Of a DNA stretch of 64,000 nt, positions 1 to 11,920 are shown piece after piece. The notes beneath the pieces are model-generated. The model saw only the letters and a program-made list of their open reading frames with translations. It made no database searches and was not told the DNA's origin. Within the stretch, counting starts at the first letter, position 1. The number at the start of each line of letters is the position of its first letter. Origin of the DNA: Strigamia acuminata (lineage: Eukaryota > Arthropoda > Chilopoda > Geophilomorpha > Linotaeniidae); contig OX442316.1 in assembly GCA_949358305.1 (NCBI GenBank), positions 3,224,001-3,288,000 on the forward strand, written 5' to 3'. A program made the translations under genes and the position numbers.

Positions 1-3000
1 ATTTCGCATTGTTTTCGAACCATTTCTTGCACCAGTTGGTCCTTTTCGTCCACTTTTGCTCGCAATTGCTCCCGGAAGCGTTTCTCTTTGTTGTCTTCCT
101 GAAACGGTGCAAAACAGAGAGCTTAAAACGACGTTTAGACGAGGGTGTGAGACGAACTCACTTCCCGTTTTGCGTTTTCTTTGTCTGATTTCATTTGTAG
201 TTCCATTTCTTCGTAAAGGCGCTTCACCCGCTCTTCGTATGAACTCATTTTCCTGTTTGTATTTTGGATATTTTATTGTTTATTTTATTGTTAATTTTGA
301 ATTTTAATGGTTTCGAACGGACGTTTTGAGCATGGTTTGCAGGTTATTCGTCTCCACTTGGCTCCGTTTCATTTCGTTCGTCATTTTGGATAAGAAATCT
401 TCGAATTTAGTCACGACTACTTCGCCCTCTTCCTGCCGCAGGTGATTCCATAGTGCCCGTATAGTTTCCTCACTGAAATTCACAACACCCAAATTCATGT
501 CATGTTTATGTTTATGTCAGCACTTGGAAATTCTTAAAATGAAAATTGTGGAAGATATTTTCACAAGGTTTTAATGGTAAAATGTACATTTTTAAGCAAT
601 AAAGTGCATTTTTTTATATTAAAGTATTTTTTTTAAATAAAAAAGAGCATTTTTAGACAAGAAAAGTGCATTTTTAGACAAGAAAGTGCATTTTTAGACA
701 AGAAAAGTGCATTTTCAGACAAGAAAAGTGCATTTTTAGACAAGAAAAGTGCATTTTTAGACAAGAAAAGTGTATTTTTTCACAAAAAAGTGCATTTTTA
801 CACAAAAAAGTTCAATTATAGGCAAAGAGATGCATTTTTAGATGTAGAAAGTGAATTTTTAGATGCACATAGTGCATTTCTAGGCAAGAAAAGTGCATTT
901 CTAGTCAAGGAAAGTGCATTTCTAGGCAAGAAAAGTGCATTTCTAGGCAAGAAAAGTGCATTTCTAGGCAAGAAAAGTGCATTTCTAGGCAAGAAAAGTG
1001 CATTTCTAGGCAAGAAAAGTGCATTTCTAGGCAAGAAAAGTGCATTTCTAGGCAAGAAAAGTGCATTTCTAGGCAAGAAAAGTGCATTTCTAGGCAAGAA
1101 AAGTGCATTTCTAGGCAAGAAAAGTGCATTTCTAGGCAAGAAAAGTGCATTTCTAGGCAAGAAAAGTGCATTTCTAGGCAAGAAAAGTGCATTTCTAGGC
1201 AAGAAAAGTGCATTTCTAGGCAAGAAAAGTGCATTTCTAGGCAAGAAAAGTGCATTTCTAGGCAAGAAAAGTGCATTTCTAGGCAAGAAAAGTGCATTTC
1301 TAGGCAAGAAAAGTGCATTTCTAGGCAAGAAAAGTGCATTTCTAGGCAAGAAAAGTGCATTTCTAGGCAAGAAAAGTGCATTTCTAGGCAAGAAAAGTGC
1401 ATTTCTAGGCAAGAAAAGTGCATTTCTAGGCAAGAAAAGTGCATTTCTAGGCAAGAAAAGTGCATTTCTAGGCAAGAAAAGTGCATTTCTAGGCAAGAAA
1501 AGTGCATTTCTAGGCAAGAAAAGTGCATTTCTAGGCAAGAAAAGTGCATTTCTAGGCAAGAAAAGTGCATTTCTAGGCAAGAAAAGTGCATTTCTAGGCA
1601 AGAAAAGTGCATTTCTAGGCAAGAAAAGTGCATTTCTAGGCAAGAAAAGTGCATTTCTAGGCAAGAAAAGTGCATTTCTAGGCAAGAAAAGTGCATTTCT
1701 AGGCAAGAAAAGTGCATTTCTAGGCAAGAAAAGTGCATTTCTAGGCAAGAAAAGTGCATTTCTAGGCAAGAAAAGTGCATTTCTAGGCAAGAAAAGTGCA
1801 TTTCTAGGCAAGAAAAGTGCATTTCTAGGCAAGAAAAGTGCATTTCTAGGCAAGAAAAGTGCATTTCTAGGCAAGAAAAGTGCATTTCTAGGCAAGAAAA
1901 GTGCATTTCTAGGCAAGAAAAGTGCATTTCTAGGCAAGAAAAGTGCATTTCTAGGCAAGAAAAGTGCATTTCTAGGCAAGAAAAGTGCATTTCTAGGCAA
2001 GAAAAGTGCATTTCTAGGCAAGAAAAGTGCATTTCTAGGCAAGAAAAGTGCATTTCTAGGCAAGAAAAGTGCATTTCTAGGCAAGAAAAGTGCATTTCTA
2101 GGCAAGAAAAGTGCATTTCTAGGCAAGAAAAGTGCATTTCTAGGCAAGAAAAGTGCATTTCTAGGCAAGAAAAGTGCATTTCTAGGCAAGAAAAGTGCAT
2201 TTCTAGGCAAGAAAAGTGCATTTCTAGGCAAGAAAAGTGCATTTCTAGGCAAGAAAAGTGCATTTCTAGGCAAGAAAAGTGCATTTCTAGGCAAGAAAAG
2301 TGCATTTCTAGGCAAGAAAAGTGCATTTCTAGGCAAGAAAAGTGCATTTCTAGGCAAGAAAAGTGCATTTCTAGGCAAGAAAAGTGCATTTCTAGGCAAG
2401 AAAAGTGCATTTCTAGGCAAGAAAAGTGCATTTCTAGGCAAGAAAAGTGCATTTCTAGGCAAGAAAAGTGCATTTCTAGGCAAGAAAAGTGCATTTCTAG
2501 GCAAGAAAAGTGCATTTCTAGGCAAGAAAAGTGCATTTCTAGGCAAGAAAAGTGCATTTCTAGGCAAGAAAAGTGCATTTCTAGGCAAGAAAAGTGCATT
2601 TCTAGGCAAGAAAAGTGCATTTCTAGGCAAGAAAAGTGCATTTCTAGGCAAGAAAAGTGCATTTCTAGGCAAGAAAAGTGCATTTCTAGGCAAGAAAAGT
2701 GCATTTCTAGGCAAGAAAAGTGCATTTCTAGGCAAGAAAAGTGCATTTCTAGGCAAGAAAAGTGCATTTCTAGGCAAGAAAAGTGCATTTCTAGGCAAGA
2801 AAAGTGCATTTCTAGGCAAGAAAAGTGCATTTCTAGGCAAGAAAAGTGCATTTCTAGGCAAGAAAAGTGCATTTCTAGGCAAGAAAAGTGCATTTCTAGG
2901 CAAGAAAAGTGCATTTCTAGGCAAGAAAAGTGCATTTCTAGGCAAGAAAAGTGCATTTCTAGGCAAGAAAAGTGCATTTCTAGGCAAGAAAAGTGCATTT

Positions 3001-5586
3001 CTAGGCAAGAAAAGTGCATTTCTAGGCAAGAAAAGTGCATTTCTAGGCAAGAAAAGTGCATTTCTAGGCAAGAAAAGTGCATTTCTAGGCAAGAAAAGTG
3101 CATTTCTAGGCAAGAAAAGTGCATTTCTAGGCAAGAAAAGTGCATTTCTAGGCAAGAAAAGTGCATTTCTAGGCAAGAAAAGTGCATTTCTAGGCAAGAA
3201 AAGTGCATTTCTAGGCAAGAAAAGTGCATTTCTAGGCAAGAAAAGTGCATTTCTAGGCAAGAAAAGTGCATTTCTAGGCAAGAAAAGTGCATTTCTAGGC
3301 AAGAAAAGTGCATTTCTAGGCAAGAAAAGTGCATTTCTAGGCAAGAAAAGTGCATTTCTAGGCAAGAAAAGTGCATTTCTAGGCAAGAAAAGTGCATTTC
3401 TAGGCAAGAAAAGTGCATTTCTAGGCAAGAAAAGTGCATTTCTAGGCAAGAAAAGTGCATTTCTAGGCAAGAAAAGTGCATTTCTAGGCAAGAAAAGTGC
3501 ATTTCTAGGCAAGAAAAGTGCATTTCTAGGCAAGAAAAGTGCATTTCTAGGCAAGAAAAGTGCATTTCTAGGCAAGAAAAGTGCATTTCTAGGCAAGAAA
3601 AGTGCATTTCTAGGCAAGAAAAGTGCATTTCTAGGCAAGAAAAGTGCATTTCTAGGCAAGAAAAGTGCATTTCTAGGCAAGAAAAGTGCATTTCTAGGCA
3701 AGAAAAGTGCATTTCTAGGCAAGAAAAGTGCATTTCTAGGCAAGAAAAGTGCATTTCTAGGCAAGAAAAGTGCATTTCTAGGCAAGAAAAGTGCATTTCT
3801 AGGCAAGAAAAGTGCATTTCTAGGCAAGAAAAGTGCATTTCTAGGCAAGAAAAGTGCATTTCTAGGCAAGAAAAGTGCATTTCTAGGCAAGAAAAGTGCA
3901 TTTCTAGGCAAGAAAAGTGCATTTCTAGGCAAGAAAAGTGCATTTCTAGGCAAGAAAAGTGCATTTCTAGGCAAGAAAAGTGCATTTCTAGGCAAGAAAA
4001 GTGCATTTCTAGGCAAGAAAAGTGCATTTCTAGGCAAGAAAAGTGCATTTCTAGGCAAGAAAAGTGCATTTCTAGGCAAGAAAAGTGCATTTCTAGGCAA
4101 GAAAAGTGCATTTCTAGGCAAGAAAAGTGCATTTCTAGGCAAGAAAAGTGCATTTCTAGGCAAGAAAAGTGCATTTCTAGGCAAGAAAAGTGCATTTCTA
4201 GGCAAGAAAAGTGCATTTCTAGGCAAGAAAAGTGCATTTCTAGGCAAGAAAAGTGCATTTCTAGGCAAGAAAAGTGCATTTCTAGGCAAGAAAAGTGCAT
4301 TTCTAGGCAAGAAAAGTGCATTTCTAGGCAAGAAAAGTGCATTTCTAGGCAAGAAAAGTGCATTTCTAGGCAAGAAAAGTGCATTTCTAGGCAAGAAAAG
4401 TGCATTTCTAGGCAAGAAAAGTGCATTTCTAGGCAAGAAAAGTGCATTTCTAGGCAAGAAAAGTGCATTTCTAGGCAAGAAAAGTGCATTTCTAGGCAAG
4501 AAAAGTGCATTTCTAGGCAAGAAAAGTGCATTTCTAGGCAAGAAAAGTGCATTTCTAGGCAAGAAAAGTGCATTTCTAGGCAAGAAAAGTGCATTTCTAG
4601 GCAAGAAAAGTGCATTTCTAGGCAAGAAAAGTGCATTTCTAGGCAAGAAAAGTGCATTTCTAGGCAAGAAAAGTGCATTTCTAGGCAAGAAAAGTGCATT
4701 TCTAGGCAAGAAAAGTGCATTTCTAGGCAAGAAAAGTGCATTTCTAGGCAAGAAAAGTGCATTTCTAGGCAAGAAAAGTGCATTTCTAGGCAAGAAAAGT
4801 GCATTTCTAGGCAAGAAAAGTGCATTTCTAGGCAAGAAAAGTGCATTTCTAGGCAAGAAAAGTGCATTTCTAGGCAAGAAAAGTGCATTTCTAGGCAAGA
4901 AAAGTGCATTTCTAGGCAAGAAAAGTGCATTTCTAGGCAAGAAAAGTGCATTTCTAGGCAAGAAAAGTGCATTTCTAGGCAAGAAAAGTGCATTTCTAGG
5001 CAAGGTAAAGTTTATTCTTAAACAAAAGAAGTTACTTTACCATGCGAAATAATGAATATTTATTGATGAATAAATCTACCTTCTATAGGGGCAAACCCTG
5101 ACCCCAAAAAATCTAAAATTTCATAACTCCCACTCGCACTGCCCTCAAGCAGCCCCTGATGCACACACACCTTACACACCCTCTTCAAATCACCAACTAA
5201 ACAACTTACTCCTTAAACAAATGTTTAGCACCCAAATGATCCAAAAGAACATCAAACTGTCCATCATCGACATCATCGTCGTCATCGTCGTCATCAATAC
5301 AAATTTCTTCCGAACAAAAATTACCAGCTAAAAAAAAAAAAAAAAAAAAATAACTTAAATCGATGACGTCACACATCAACTTACCAAAACCGGAAATAAA
5401 TTCTTCCATAGTCAAGCGCCCGTCGCCATCTGCGTCCAGATGGTTAAACGCATCGTCCAATTGGCTCATCGACAGTTGTAATTCACGGCCAATTAGTTGC
5501 AAGTCGCATCTCGTCAGAAACCCTTTACTCTCCCTATCGCACAGCTGAAAAAGCTCTTTACCCTTCACAGCCGAGCCCCGTTCCAT
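1..5586 (-). CDS. CRACR2/EFCAB4-like EF-hand coiled-coil protein, 5' part (runs off the window)
   Basis: I assembled five in-phase exons on the minus strand: 5586-5385, 5327-5210, 472-323, 252-162 and 98-1. The gene continues beyond base 1. Most junctions have good donors (GTAAGT, GTAAGT, GTGAGT); the exon 3 donor is weaker (GTCCGT), but the phases agree throughout. The N terminus holds two EF-hands. The first is degenerate (around residues 15-28) and the second is canonical (DADGDGRLTMEE, residues 51-62). An Asp-rich linker and a charged coiled coil follow (RLYEEMELQMKSDKE). This order and these motifs match CRACR2A/CRACR2B (EFCAB4), Ca2+ sensors that regulate store-operated Orai channels; the long CRACR2A form adds a Rab-like GTPase, which would lie outside this window. 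Family assignment is from recognised motifs, not a search. Intron 2 (473-5209) contains the 21-bp satellite. It is divergent from FADD, about 600 bp apart. Confidence 0.8.
585..913. repeat. Degenerate left edge of the 21-bp satellite
   Basis: Units here resemble the array but drift, with AGTGCATTTTTAGACAAG variants, small indels and substitutions. They become less recognisable toward 585. The right edge of the main array, at 5004, is abrupt by contrast, with only one or two diverged units after it (GTAAAGTTTATTCTTAAAC). Confidence 0.85.
914..5004. repeat. Homogeneous 21-bp tandem satellite (about 195 units)
   Basis: The unit begins GTGCATTTCTAGGC and is 21 bp long. The array runs from 914 with unit 195 starting at 4988, that is 194 complete units plus 17 nt. 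I found no deviating unit; the printed lines repeat identically every 420 bases. It lies inside intron 2 of the CRACR2-like gene. Because 21 is divisible by three and some frames lack stops, very long artificial open frames appear on both strands; these are not proteins. Confidence 0.97.
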
Positions 5587-6184
5587 TATTATTTTTGTTC
5601 GAATAATTTATCCCGACGTTTGGCCTTGTTTGCTGCACAATATGTATTCGGGGTGCGCGCGCAACTTGAAAGTACCCCGATATAGCAACGTTCCGTGCGT
5701 GGTAGAATACAGCTGTGTGCAACTGTGGATGCGGAAAATAATGTTAAAAATAGTGAATAGAAACGAGGGCTCGATTTGATTGGTTGATAAGGAAAACAAA
5801 CATTGGAGAACATCCTCTTTTATGAACTCATAATAACGCACGAGTTAATAAATTTTACAAGTGGCGATAAGAGATGGGATTTGTGATCGCAAAAGAGAAT
5901 TTTATAATTTTGAAACGTCTAGTTTGTTTTAAATGTTTAAAAAATTAAAGATTTATTGTGTTTTATACGTTTTAGTTCGGTTTTTAAAAGATAAAATGAA
6001 ACTTAATGTTTGGTGATTTTAGCACCAGATGGAGGAGTTCATCGATGATGTAATGTGATCTAAGAACTAAACCTCGGTTAGGGATTTCCCGTCGGTGAGT
6101 TGGTGAGTTGGTAATTATATGGGTGTTTTGTTGCGTTTTTTAACGTTAAACTCGCGTTTTTTTCTAATTTTTAGGTAAAACAAG
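5587..6184. promoter_or_regulatory. Divergent promoter region between the CRACR2-like gene and FADD
   Basis: The start codons of the two genes face away from each other across about 600 bp. On the FADD side a 5' UTR intron is likely: donor GTGAGT at 6095 (or again at 6104) and acceptor TTTTTAG ending at 6174, ten bases before the ATG. I see no convincing TATA box at either end. Confidence 0.5.
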
Positions 6185-6938
6185 ATGGTCCGCAACACCA
6201 CCGATCCGGACGACGACTACATGAAGCTCAAACAACAATTCTGTGATTTATTTCGTAAATTTCGTACCGAGAGCGCCGTAGTGCAAGAAAGTTTACACAT
6301 TTTTACTCACATTATTGATTCACCACGTACCTTATCCAGAATTAACAACTTAGAAGACTTATTGGCAGTGCTCGAGCACCGGGATGAGTTATCTCACGAC
6401 AACGTGACGATCCTTAAAGAATGGGCAGTCGCCATGAAATGGCCCAACGTTCAACCACTCCTCGACCAATATGAAAAACTACAAGGCCTATACTCGAGCG
6501 AGCCGCGGTGCGACGTTTGCGACGTTATAATACAACGGAAATTGAATTTGCGAGCAGAAAAAGCGCCCGAAAGACCCGTAGCAAAGGAAATTATTAGTAA
6601 TAATGGTGGTAAAGTCGATAAAAATGTCAATTTGTTTGTAATAAGTGCTGGATATTAATTATTTTTGTTTTTTGTTCGTTTTAGTCGATCTTGACGATGC
6701 TTTTGATGCAATTTCACCGCATTTGGGGCGGGCGTGGAAGGATTTTGCTCGGAAATGCAAATTATCTGAATATGAGATTCAGGATATAGAAAAGGAGCCG
6801 CGATTGATCGATTGTGCGTATTGTGTGTTTACATGCTGGAAAGAGAAGGCTGGGAGCGAGGCGACGGTGTTGTCGTTGATTAGTTTGATGGAGAAATGTC
6901 GACGGAAGGATTTAGTCGATAAACTCACCAAGTTGTAA
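6185..6938 (+). CDS. Fadd: FADD-like death adaptor (DED plus death domain)
   Basis: Two exons, 6185-6608 and 6685-6938, are joined in phase 1 with donor GTAAAG and acceptor TTTTAG. The spliced product is 225 aa, close to Drosophila FADD. Residues about 10-90 look like a death-effector domain (helical, with LKQQFCDLFRKF near the start). The second exon is a death domain with GRAWKDFARKCKLS and the C-terminal helix LISLMEKCRRKDLVDKL. In insects FADD links IMD to the caspase Dredd in antibacterial signalling; that role is inferred from the family. The ATG follows a short leader after the 5' UTR intron. The last codons and 3' UTR of this gene recur at the junctions of the downstream tandem duplication. 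Confidence 0.85.
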
Positions 6939-7302
6939 TGTGAAGGATGATTTTTTTGTGTTTTTTGGATGAATTTATGCTAGGAATACTAATTGTGGTC
7001 GTAAATCCTTACGTAATTGTGTGTGTACTAAATCTGTAAAAAAAAATTATTTTAAATAAAATTAACATTTTTATACCTAAAATGGTAAAATTATAAAATT
7101 ACTCAAAATAAATTTTAAATTTCAGTTTTAAATTTTAAAAATAAAAATGAAACCATTTCGTAACTTCCTGATGATCGCTCCTAAAACTTGCCTGAAAGAC
7201 CTTCTGTGATTGGTGGGTTGTTTTCTCTCCGCCAATAGCAATCGAGGTTACAAAAATTGTTGGCAACCTGCAGCGGGAAGAACAAGTTGGTTTCTCGTCA
7301 CG

Positions 7303-8357
7303 ATGGTTCTTCAATTAACTCAAGGAGCTATCGGCGTAAGTTGTAAATTAGACCTATTCACAACAACTTTGTTTTAATTCGTGCTTTTCTTTTGCAGGAT
7401 TTGATGTCTGGCAGGAATGTGGACAAACCATTGCTGCAATTACTCGTGAATAATTTTTATTTTATAAAATTAACTACATGTTAATTAACTATTATTTTTG
7501 TGCAGGGAATTAAGAGATTGACTTCAGATGTTGAACGATACAGGCTGGTGGTGTCTGATGGAACACATTATTCCGGGTGTAATACAAATTGCCAATGTTT
7601 AAAATTTCCAACAAATTTAATATAATATTTTATATACATTTATATACATTTATTACTCAGTCTTTATGTTGTCAACTGCATTCAACGATAGAATCACGAA
7701 TGGCGAGCTCAGACCCTTGACGGTAATTCGCGTGGAGAAGTTTGCGTGCAATCGCATTGGACCAGAGTTCAAGTCACGATTTATTTGTCAATTTAAAATT
7801 GTTATTTTCAACTTCCGAACCTCATTTTCAGATGGGTGGCGATTATTTTGGAATTAAAAGTCGTAGCAAACGACCCCAAATTGGAAAAAATTGGATATCC
7901 GATTCCGATATCCGATATCCGAACGATTTTTCCCATTTCCTCTTTAAGGCTTCACCAGAATGAGTAATTAAACACAATTAAAAGTTGTTTTTTGAGGTTT
8001 ATTTAATTTTTTTTTTCCGTTTCAGATGGGCAATTTGTGCGCGTGTGATCAGCAAAACGTCGATCCGAACGTGGAATGTCACGTTAGGCGACCGGTACTT
8101 ATTTTCGGCGATATTTGTCGATGACAGCGGGGAAATCCGAGCACATTCGATCGATGCGGAGTGCGACAAATTTTTTGACGTGTTGCAAGAAGGAAAGGTT
8201 AATAAATTAACAAGTGGACGTTTTATTTGTATTTTAAACGAGGTTTTGCGGTTGATTTCAGATGTTCTACGTGTCAAATGCAGAGCTGAAAAGCAATAAC
8301 AATAATAATTGCGAAATAATGTTCCACAAGGACACTGTTGTGGAGTGCCGCGAGTGA
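7303..8357 (+). pseudogene. RPA70-like truncated copy A
   Basis: Exons can be traced with splice sites: ATG at 7303 (MVLQLTQGAIG), 7398-7445 (RNVDKPLLQLL), 7506 onward (RYRLVVSDG), 7661 onward (FMLSTAFND), then a piece with ILELKVVANDPKLEKIG. A further exon near 8026 carries WAICARVISKTSIRTW and DDSGEIRAHS, and the last is MFYVSNAEL. These match in order the N-terminal OB fold and the start of DNA-binding domain A of RPA70, the large subunit of replication protein A, which binds single-stranded DNA. A stop at 8355-8357 ends the frame in the middle of DBD-A; DBD-B, DBD-C and the zinc finger are absent. It may be a pseudogene or a short paralog. Confidence 0.7.
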
Positions 8358-8500
8358 AATTGTGCTCGAAATAATTATTTTCTGTTTTTTTTTTTTATTT
8401 ATTCGTTTATTTATTTATGCGTTCTGTTTTGGAGTTCAAAACAATATTTCTAATATTTGTAAAAAGTTGTGAGAAATTGTTATTTTTTGACATTTTTTAA

Positions 8501-9132
8501 CACTAGAACGGCCAGACCGGTCATTTTGACCGGAACAGCTGTTTAAACAGCTGCAGCAATAAACCCAATGGGTTTACGGTGCTGCTAATTTGTGACTTTA
8601 GCTGATTTATGATGCTTTATGTCATAAATCATCCAAAGTTGAATTTTTCTTAAGAAATAATAAAAAAAAAGTGAATTGACCTAGAACGGCCGAAACCGGT
8701 TAAAATGACCGGTTGAAATCACCTGAACAATACGTGCACCAAACTGCACTAAACGTGCACCAAACGTGCACCAAACGTGCACAATATGTGCATACAACGT
8801 TTTGGCTACAAACTGATTCAGTAACACGCGAAACTTGCGAAGAAAATACCAAAACAAAAATTGATGGCTTTTATAAAATCTGATAAAATTAAAAACGGAA
8901 ATTTAATTTTATCAGGTTTTATAATAACCATCAATTTTTGTTTTGGTATTTTCTTCGCATATTTTGCGTGTTATTGAATCAATTTGATGCCAAAACGTTG
9001 TTTACACGTATTGTGCACGTATTGTAAAAGTATTTTGCACATTTGGTGCACGTACTGTTCACGTTATTGCAACCGGTCATTTTAACCGGTTTCGGCCGTT
9101 CTAGGTAGGCCGAAATTCCGGCCGTTCTAGTG
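8501..9132. mobile_element. piggyBac-type MITE with TTAA target duplication
   Basis: TTAA at 8497-8500 and 9133-9136 flanks the inverted termini CACTAGAACGGCC and GGCCGTTCTAGTG. An internal inverted repeat is even longer: 8680 onward (CCTAGAACGGCCG) pairs with about 9070-9105, so 8680-9105 can fold into one long imperfect hairpin. There is no coding capacity. The sister copies of this duplicated segment lack it, which supports a later insertion. Short GTGCACCAAAC repeats lie in the left arm. Confidence 0.85.
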
Positions 9133-9360
9133 TTAAAAAATCAGATGTTGACTTGCAAGATTGTAAGAAAAGAAATCAAATGCGCGTTCATTATGGACCA
9201 TTTGGTTACATTTGTACTCACTAGGGTGGCGCAAGTGTGCTAACAGCAAAAATGATCAGTAGGAACGATCAGCATGGAGGTTAAATCCATTTTTTTTTGT
9301 GTTTATCGTATTAACATCGCAATTAAGACAATTGTTGTTTCTCCAACTAAAAAATCACTT

Positions 9361-9959
9361 TTATTTTGATAAATTTCTGGAATTAAAAATGTTTGACATT
9401 TCACAAGCCACAAGCCACAAACGTATTTTTTCCCCGCAATACATTTCCATAACATCTCTTAACTTCCAAAAAATCCTTATAATTTCAGAGATTTTACAAA
9501 ATCTAACTGCGACGTTTCTAATCGTGTCTTGCAGTCTCGGTAAAAGAATGAACGTTCTCACTATCCTGCTGGAAACAAAGCGACAGCGAAGACAAAATTT
9601 CATCCCGATCGGACCCAACCGCGTCACTAATCCCTTCGGATGCAGTGTCGGGAAGCCAACTTATCTGCATTATCGCTATTATCTGCATGTGAATTTTAAT
9701 TGTATTCGTTTTTCAATTTTTTTCAAGTTTATGAGATTATTGAAGGCAGTTGTTGAGCTGCAGTTGAGCTTTTCCCATCGATTCTCGTCGACAATTTCAC
9801 GGATATTTCGGTTGTATCCACGTTTATCGATGAATTCATAAGTCGGCTTCCTGACAATGCATCCGAAGGAATCAGTGACGGGATTTGTTGGAAGTTATTA
9901 CTCGAAGGAATGTTTTGCCGGACGACGAGATGGTCGTGTTCAAAGAGTTTTGATGTTGT
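9361..9959. pseudogene. Orphan-gene fragments in inverted arrangement (unit 1)
   Basis: About 9420-9660 is a minus-strand fragment similar to the 28055-28250 part of the intact orphan gene. About 9780-9958 is a plus-strand fragment of the neighbouring part (STFIDEFIS, then DNASEGISDG, then RRNV-like sequence). Both are frame-damaged. The plus fragment ends exactly where the FADD-derived junction sequence begins. Confidence 0.65.
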
Positions 9960-10328
9960 CTCACCAAGCCGTAATGGTTTTTTTGTGTTTTTTGGATGAT
10001 TTTATGCTAGAAATAATAACTGTGGTCGTAAATCCTTACGTGATTGTACATGTACTAAATATGTATTAAAAAAAATATTTTTCATAAAATGAACATTTTT
10101 ATACATAAAATGGTGAAATTATAAAATTCCTCCAAATAAATTTCAAATTTCAGTCTTAAAATTAAAAAATAAAAACGAAACATTATTTCGTAACTTGCCT
10201 TGAAAGACGTTGCGTGATTGGTGGGTTGTTTTCTCTCCGCCAATAGCAATCGAGGTTACAAAAATTGTTGGCAACCTGCAGCGGGAAGAACAAGTTGGGT
10301 TCTCGTCAAGGTTTGCACTTAACTCACG

Positions 10329-11580
10329 ATGGTTCTTCAACTAACACAAGGAGCTATCAGCGTAAGTTGTAAATTAGACCGATTCACAACTTTGTTTTAT
10401 TTCGGACTTTTCTTTTGCAGGATTTGGTGAAAGGCAGGAATGTAGACAAACCATTGCTGCAATTACTCGTGAATAAATTTTATTTTATAAAATTAACTAA
10501 ATGTTACTTAAATTTAATTTTTGTGCAGAAAATTAAGAGAATTCCAGATGTTGATCGATACAAGCTGATGATGTCTGATGGAAAACATTCTTGCTGGTGT
10601 AATACACATCATAGCCAATATTTAAAATCTCCAACAAATTTAATATTACTAATTTTATTTATATTTAATCTTATTACTCAGCATTTATGTTGGCAGCTTC
10701 ATTAAACGACAGAATCTCAAACGGCGAGCTCAAACCTGGAACGGTAATTCGCGCGGAGGAGTTTGCGTGCATTCGCATCCCACGGAATGGACCAGAGTTC
10801 AAGTAACGATTTATTTGTCAATTTAAACTTGTTATTTTCAACTTTCGAATCTCAATTTCAGACCGGTGGTGATTATATTGCAATTCAAAGTCGTAGCCAG
10901 CAATCCAAAATTGAAAAGAATTGGAAATCCGAATCAAATAATTGTTTCGCCGAATGTGTCCGCCCGGTGTACACTCACCATTTCTCAAATCGAGAAGATG
11001 ATTTTTCCCATTTCCACTTTAAGGCGTGACCAGATCGGGCAATTAAACACAATTAAAAGTTGTTTTCCGGGGTTTATTTAATTTTTTTTTCGTTTTAGAT
11101 GGGTAATTCGTGCGCGCATGATCAGCAAAACGTCGACCCGAACGTGGAATAACAAGACAGGCGACCGCTACTTATTTTCGGCAATATTTGTCGATGACAG
11201 CGGGGAAATTCAAGCAAACTCGTTCGATGCGGAGTACGACAAACTTTTTGACGGGTTGCAAGAAGGAGAAGTTAATAAATTAACAAATGGACGTTTTATT
11301 CCTATTTAAAACGAAGTTTTGCGGTTGATTTCAGATGTTTTACGTGACAAATGCAGACCTGAATCGCAATAAGAAGCCGCTGGGTTCGAACGTAAATCAC
11401 GATTGCGAAATAATGTTGCACAAGGACACTGTCGTGGTGAGGTGCAACGTCGACACGTTCGGAGTGACACGAGTGGAGTACCGCGAGTGGATTAATTTTT
11501 TTCTGTTTCATCCCTTAACTTATTTTTTCATTTTTTCATGCTTACTGCTGTTTTTGAACAATATTTCTAATATTTGTTAA
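10329..11580 (+). pseudogene. RPA70-like truncated copy B (reading frame largely intact)
   Basis: Starts at ATG 10329 with MVLQLTQGAIS and donor GTAAGT. Exons follow with RNVDKPLLQLL, DRYKLMMSDG, SFMLAASLND (phase-1 join), VVIILQFKVVASNPKL ending in IFPISTLRRDQ, then WVIRARMISKTSTRTWNN, and MFYVTNADLNRNKKPLG. The splice phases agree, so a spliced product of the N-terminal OB fold plus the first half of DBD-A could be read. The last exon then runs into hydrophobic non-homologous sequence and a stop at 11578-11580, so the rest of RPA70 is missing. It could be an expressed short paralog or a decaying copy; the sequence alone does not decide. Confidence 0.65.
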
Positions 11581-11920
11581 TTTAGGTGTAAGAAATTGTT
11601 ATTTTTTGGCATTTTTTGTTGACTTGCACGATTGTAAGAAATCAAATGCGCGTTTAATAGGGACCGTTTGGTTACATTTTTACTCCCCAGGGTCGCGCAA
11701 CTGTGTTTATCGTATAAGATAGCAAATAAGAGTATTGTTGTTTCTCCAACTAAAAAATTCGTTTTGTTTTGATAATTCTCTGGAATTAAAAATGTTTGAC
11801 ATTTCACATTTCCCCCCGCAATAAATTTCCATTATATCTCAATATACAGTAATTCTTGTCTGACCAACATCACTTTTATAACATTTTACATTTCACGTTT
11901 GGCCATCACAAATACATTTT

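Larger units (their letters stand above)
6924..9959 (+). repeat. Tandem segmental duplication, unit 1
   Basis: The unit begins in the last codons of FADD (TCACCAAG, then GTAATG). It runs through FADD's 3' UTR, an RPA70-like 5' half and an inverted pair of orphan-gene fragments. It then meets the same FADD 3' end again near 9961. It carries the 632-bp piggyBac-type MITE. Confidence 0.75.

Noticed and set aside
914-5004. Possible CRISPR array
   Set aside because: Units are directly contiguous with no variable spacers, and the genome is eukaryotic.
790-5052. A 1420-aa open frame of SAFLGKK repeats and its two antisense counterparts
   Set aside because: Produced by a 21-bp satellite without stops; it lies in an intron and has no non-repetitive domain.
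9299-9841. A 180-aa plus-strand frame
   Set aside because: It runs across antisense orphan-gene relic and AT-rich spacer; no homology in its own frame.
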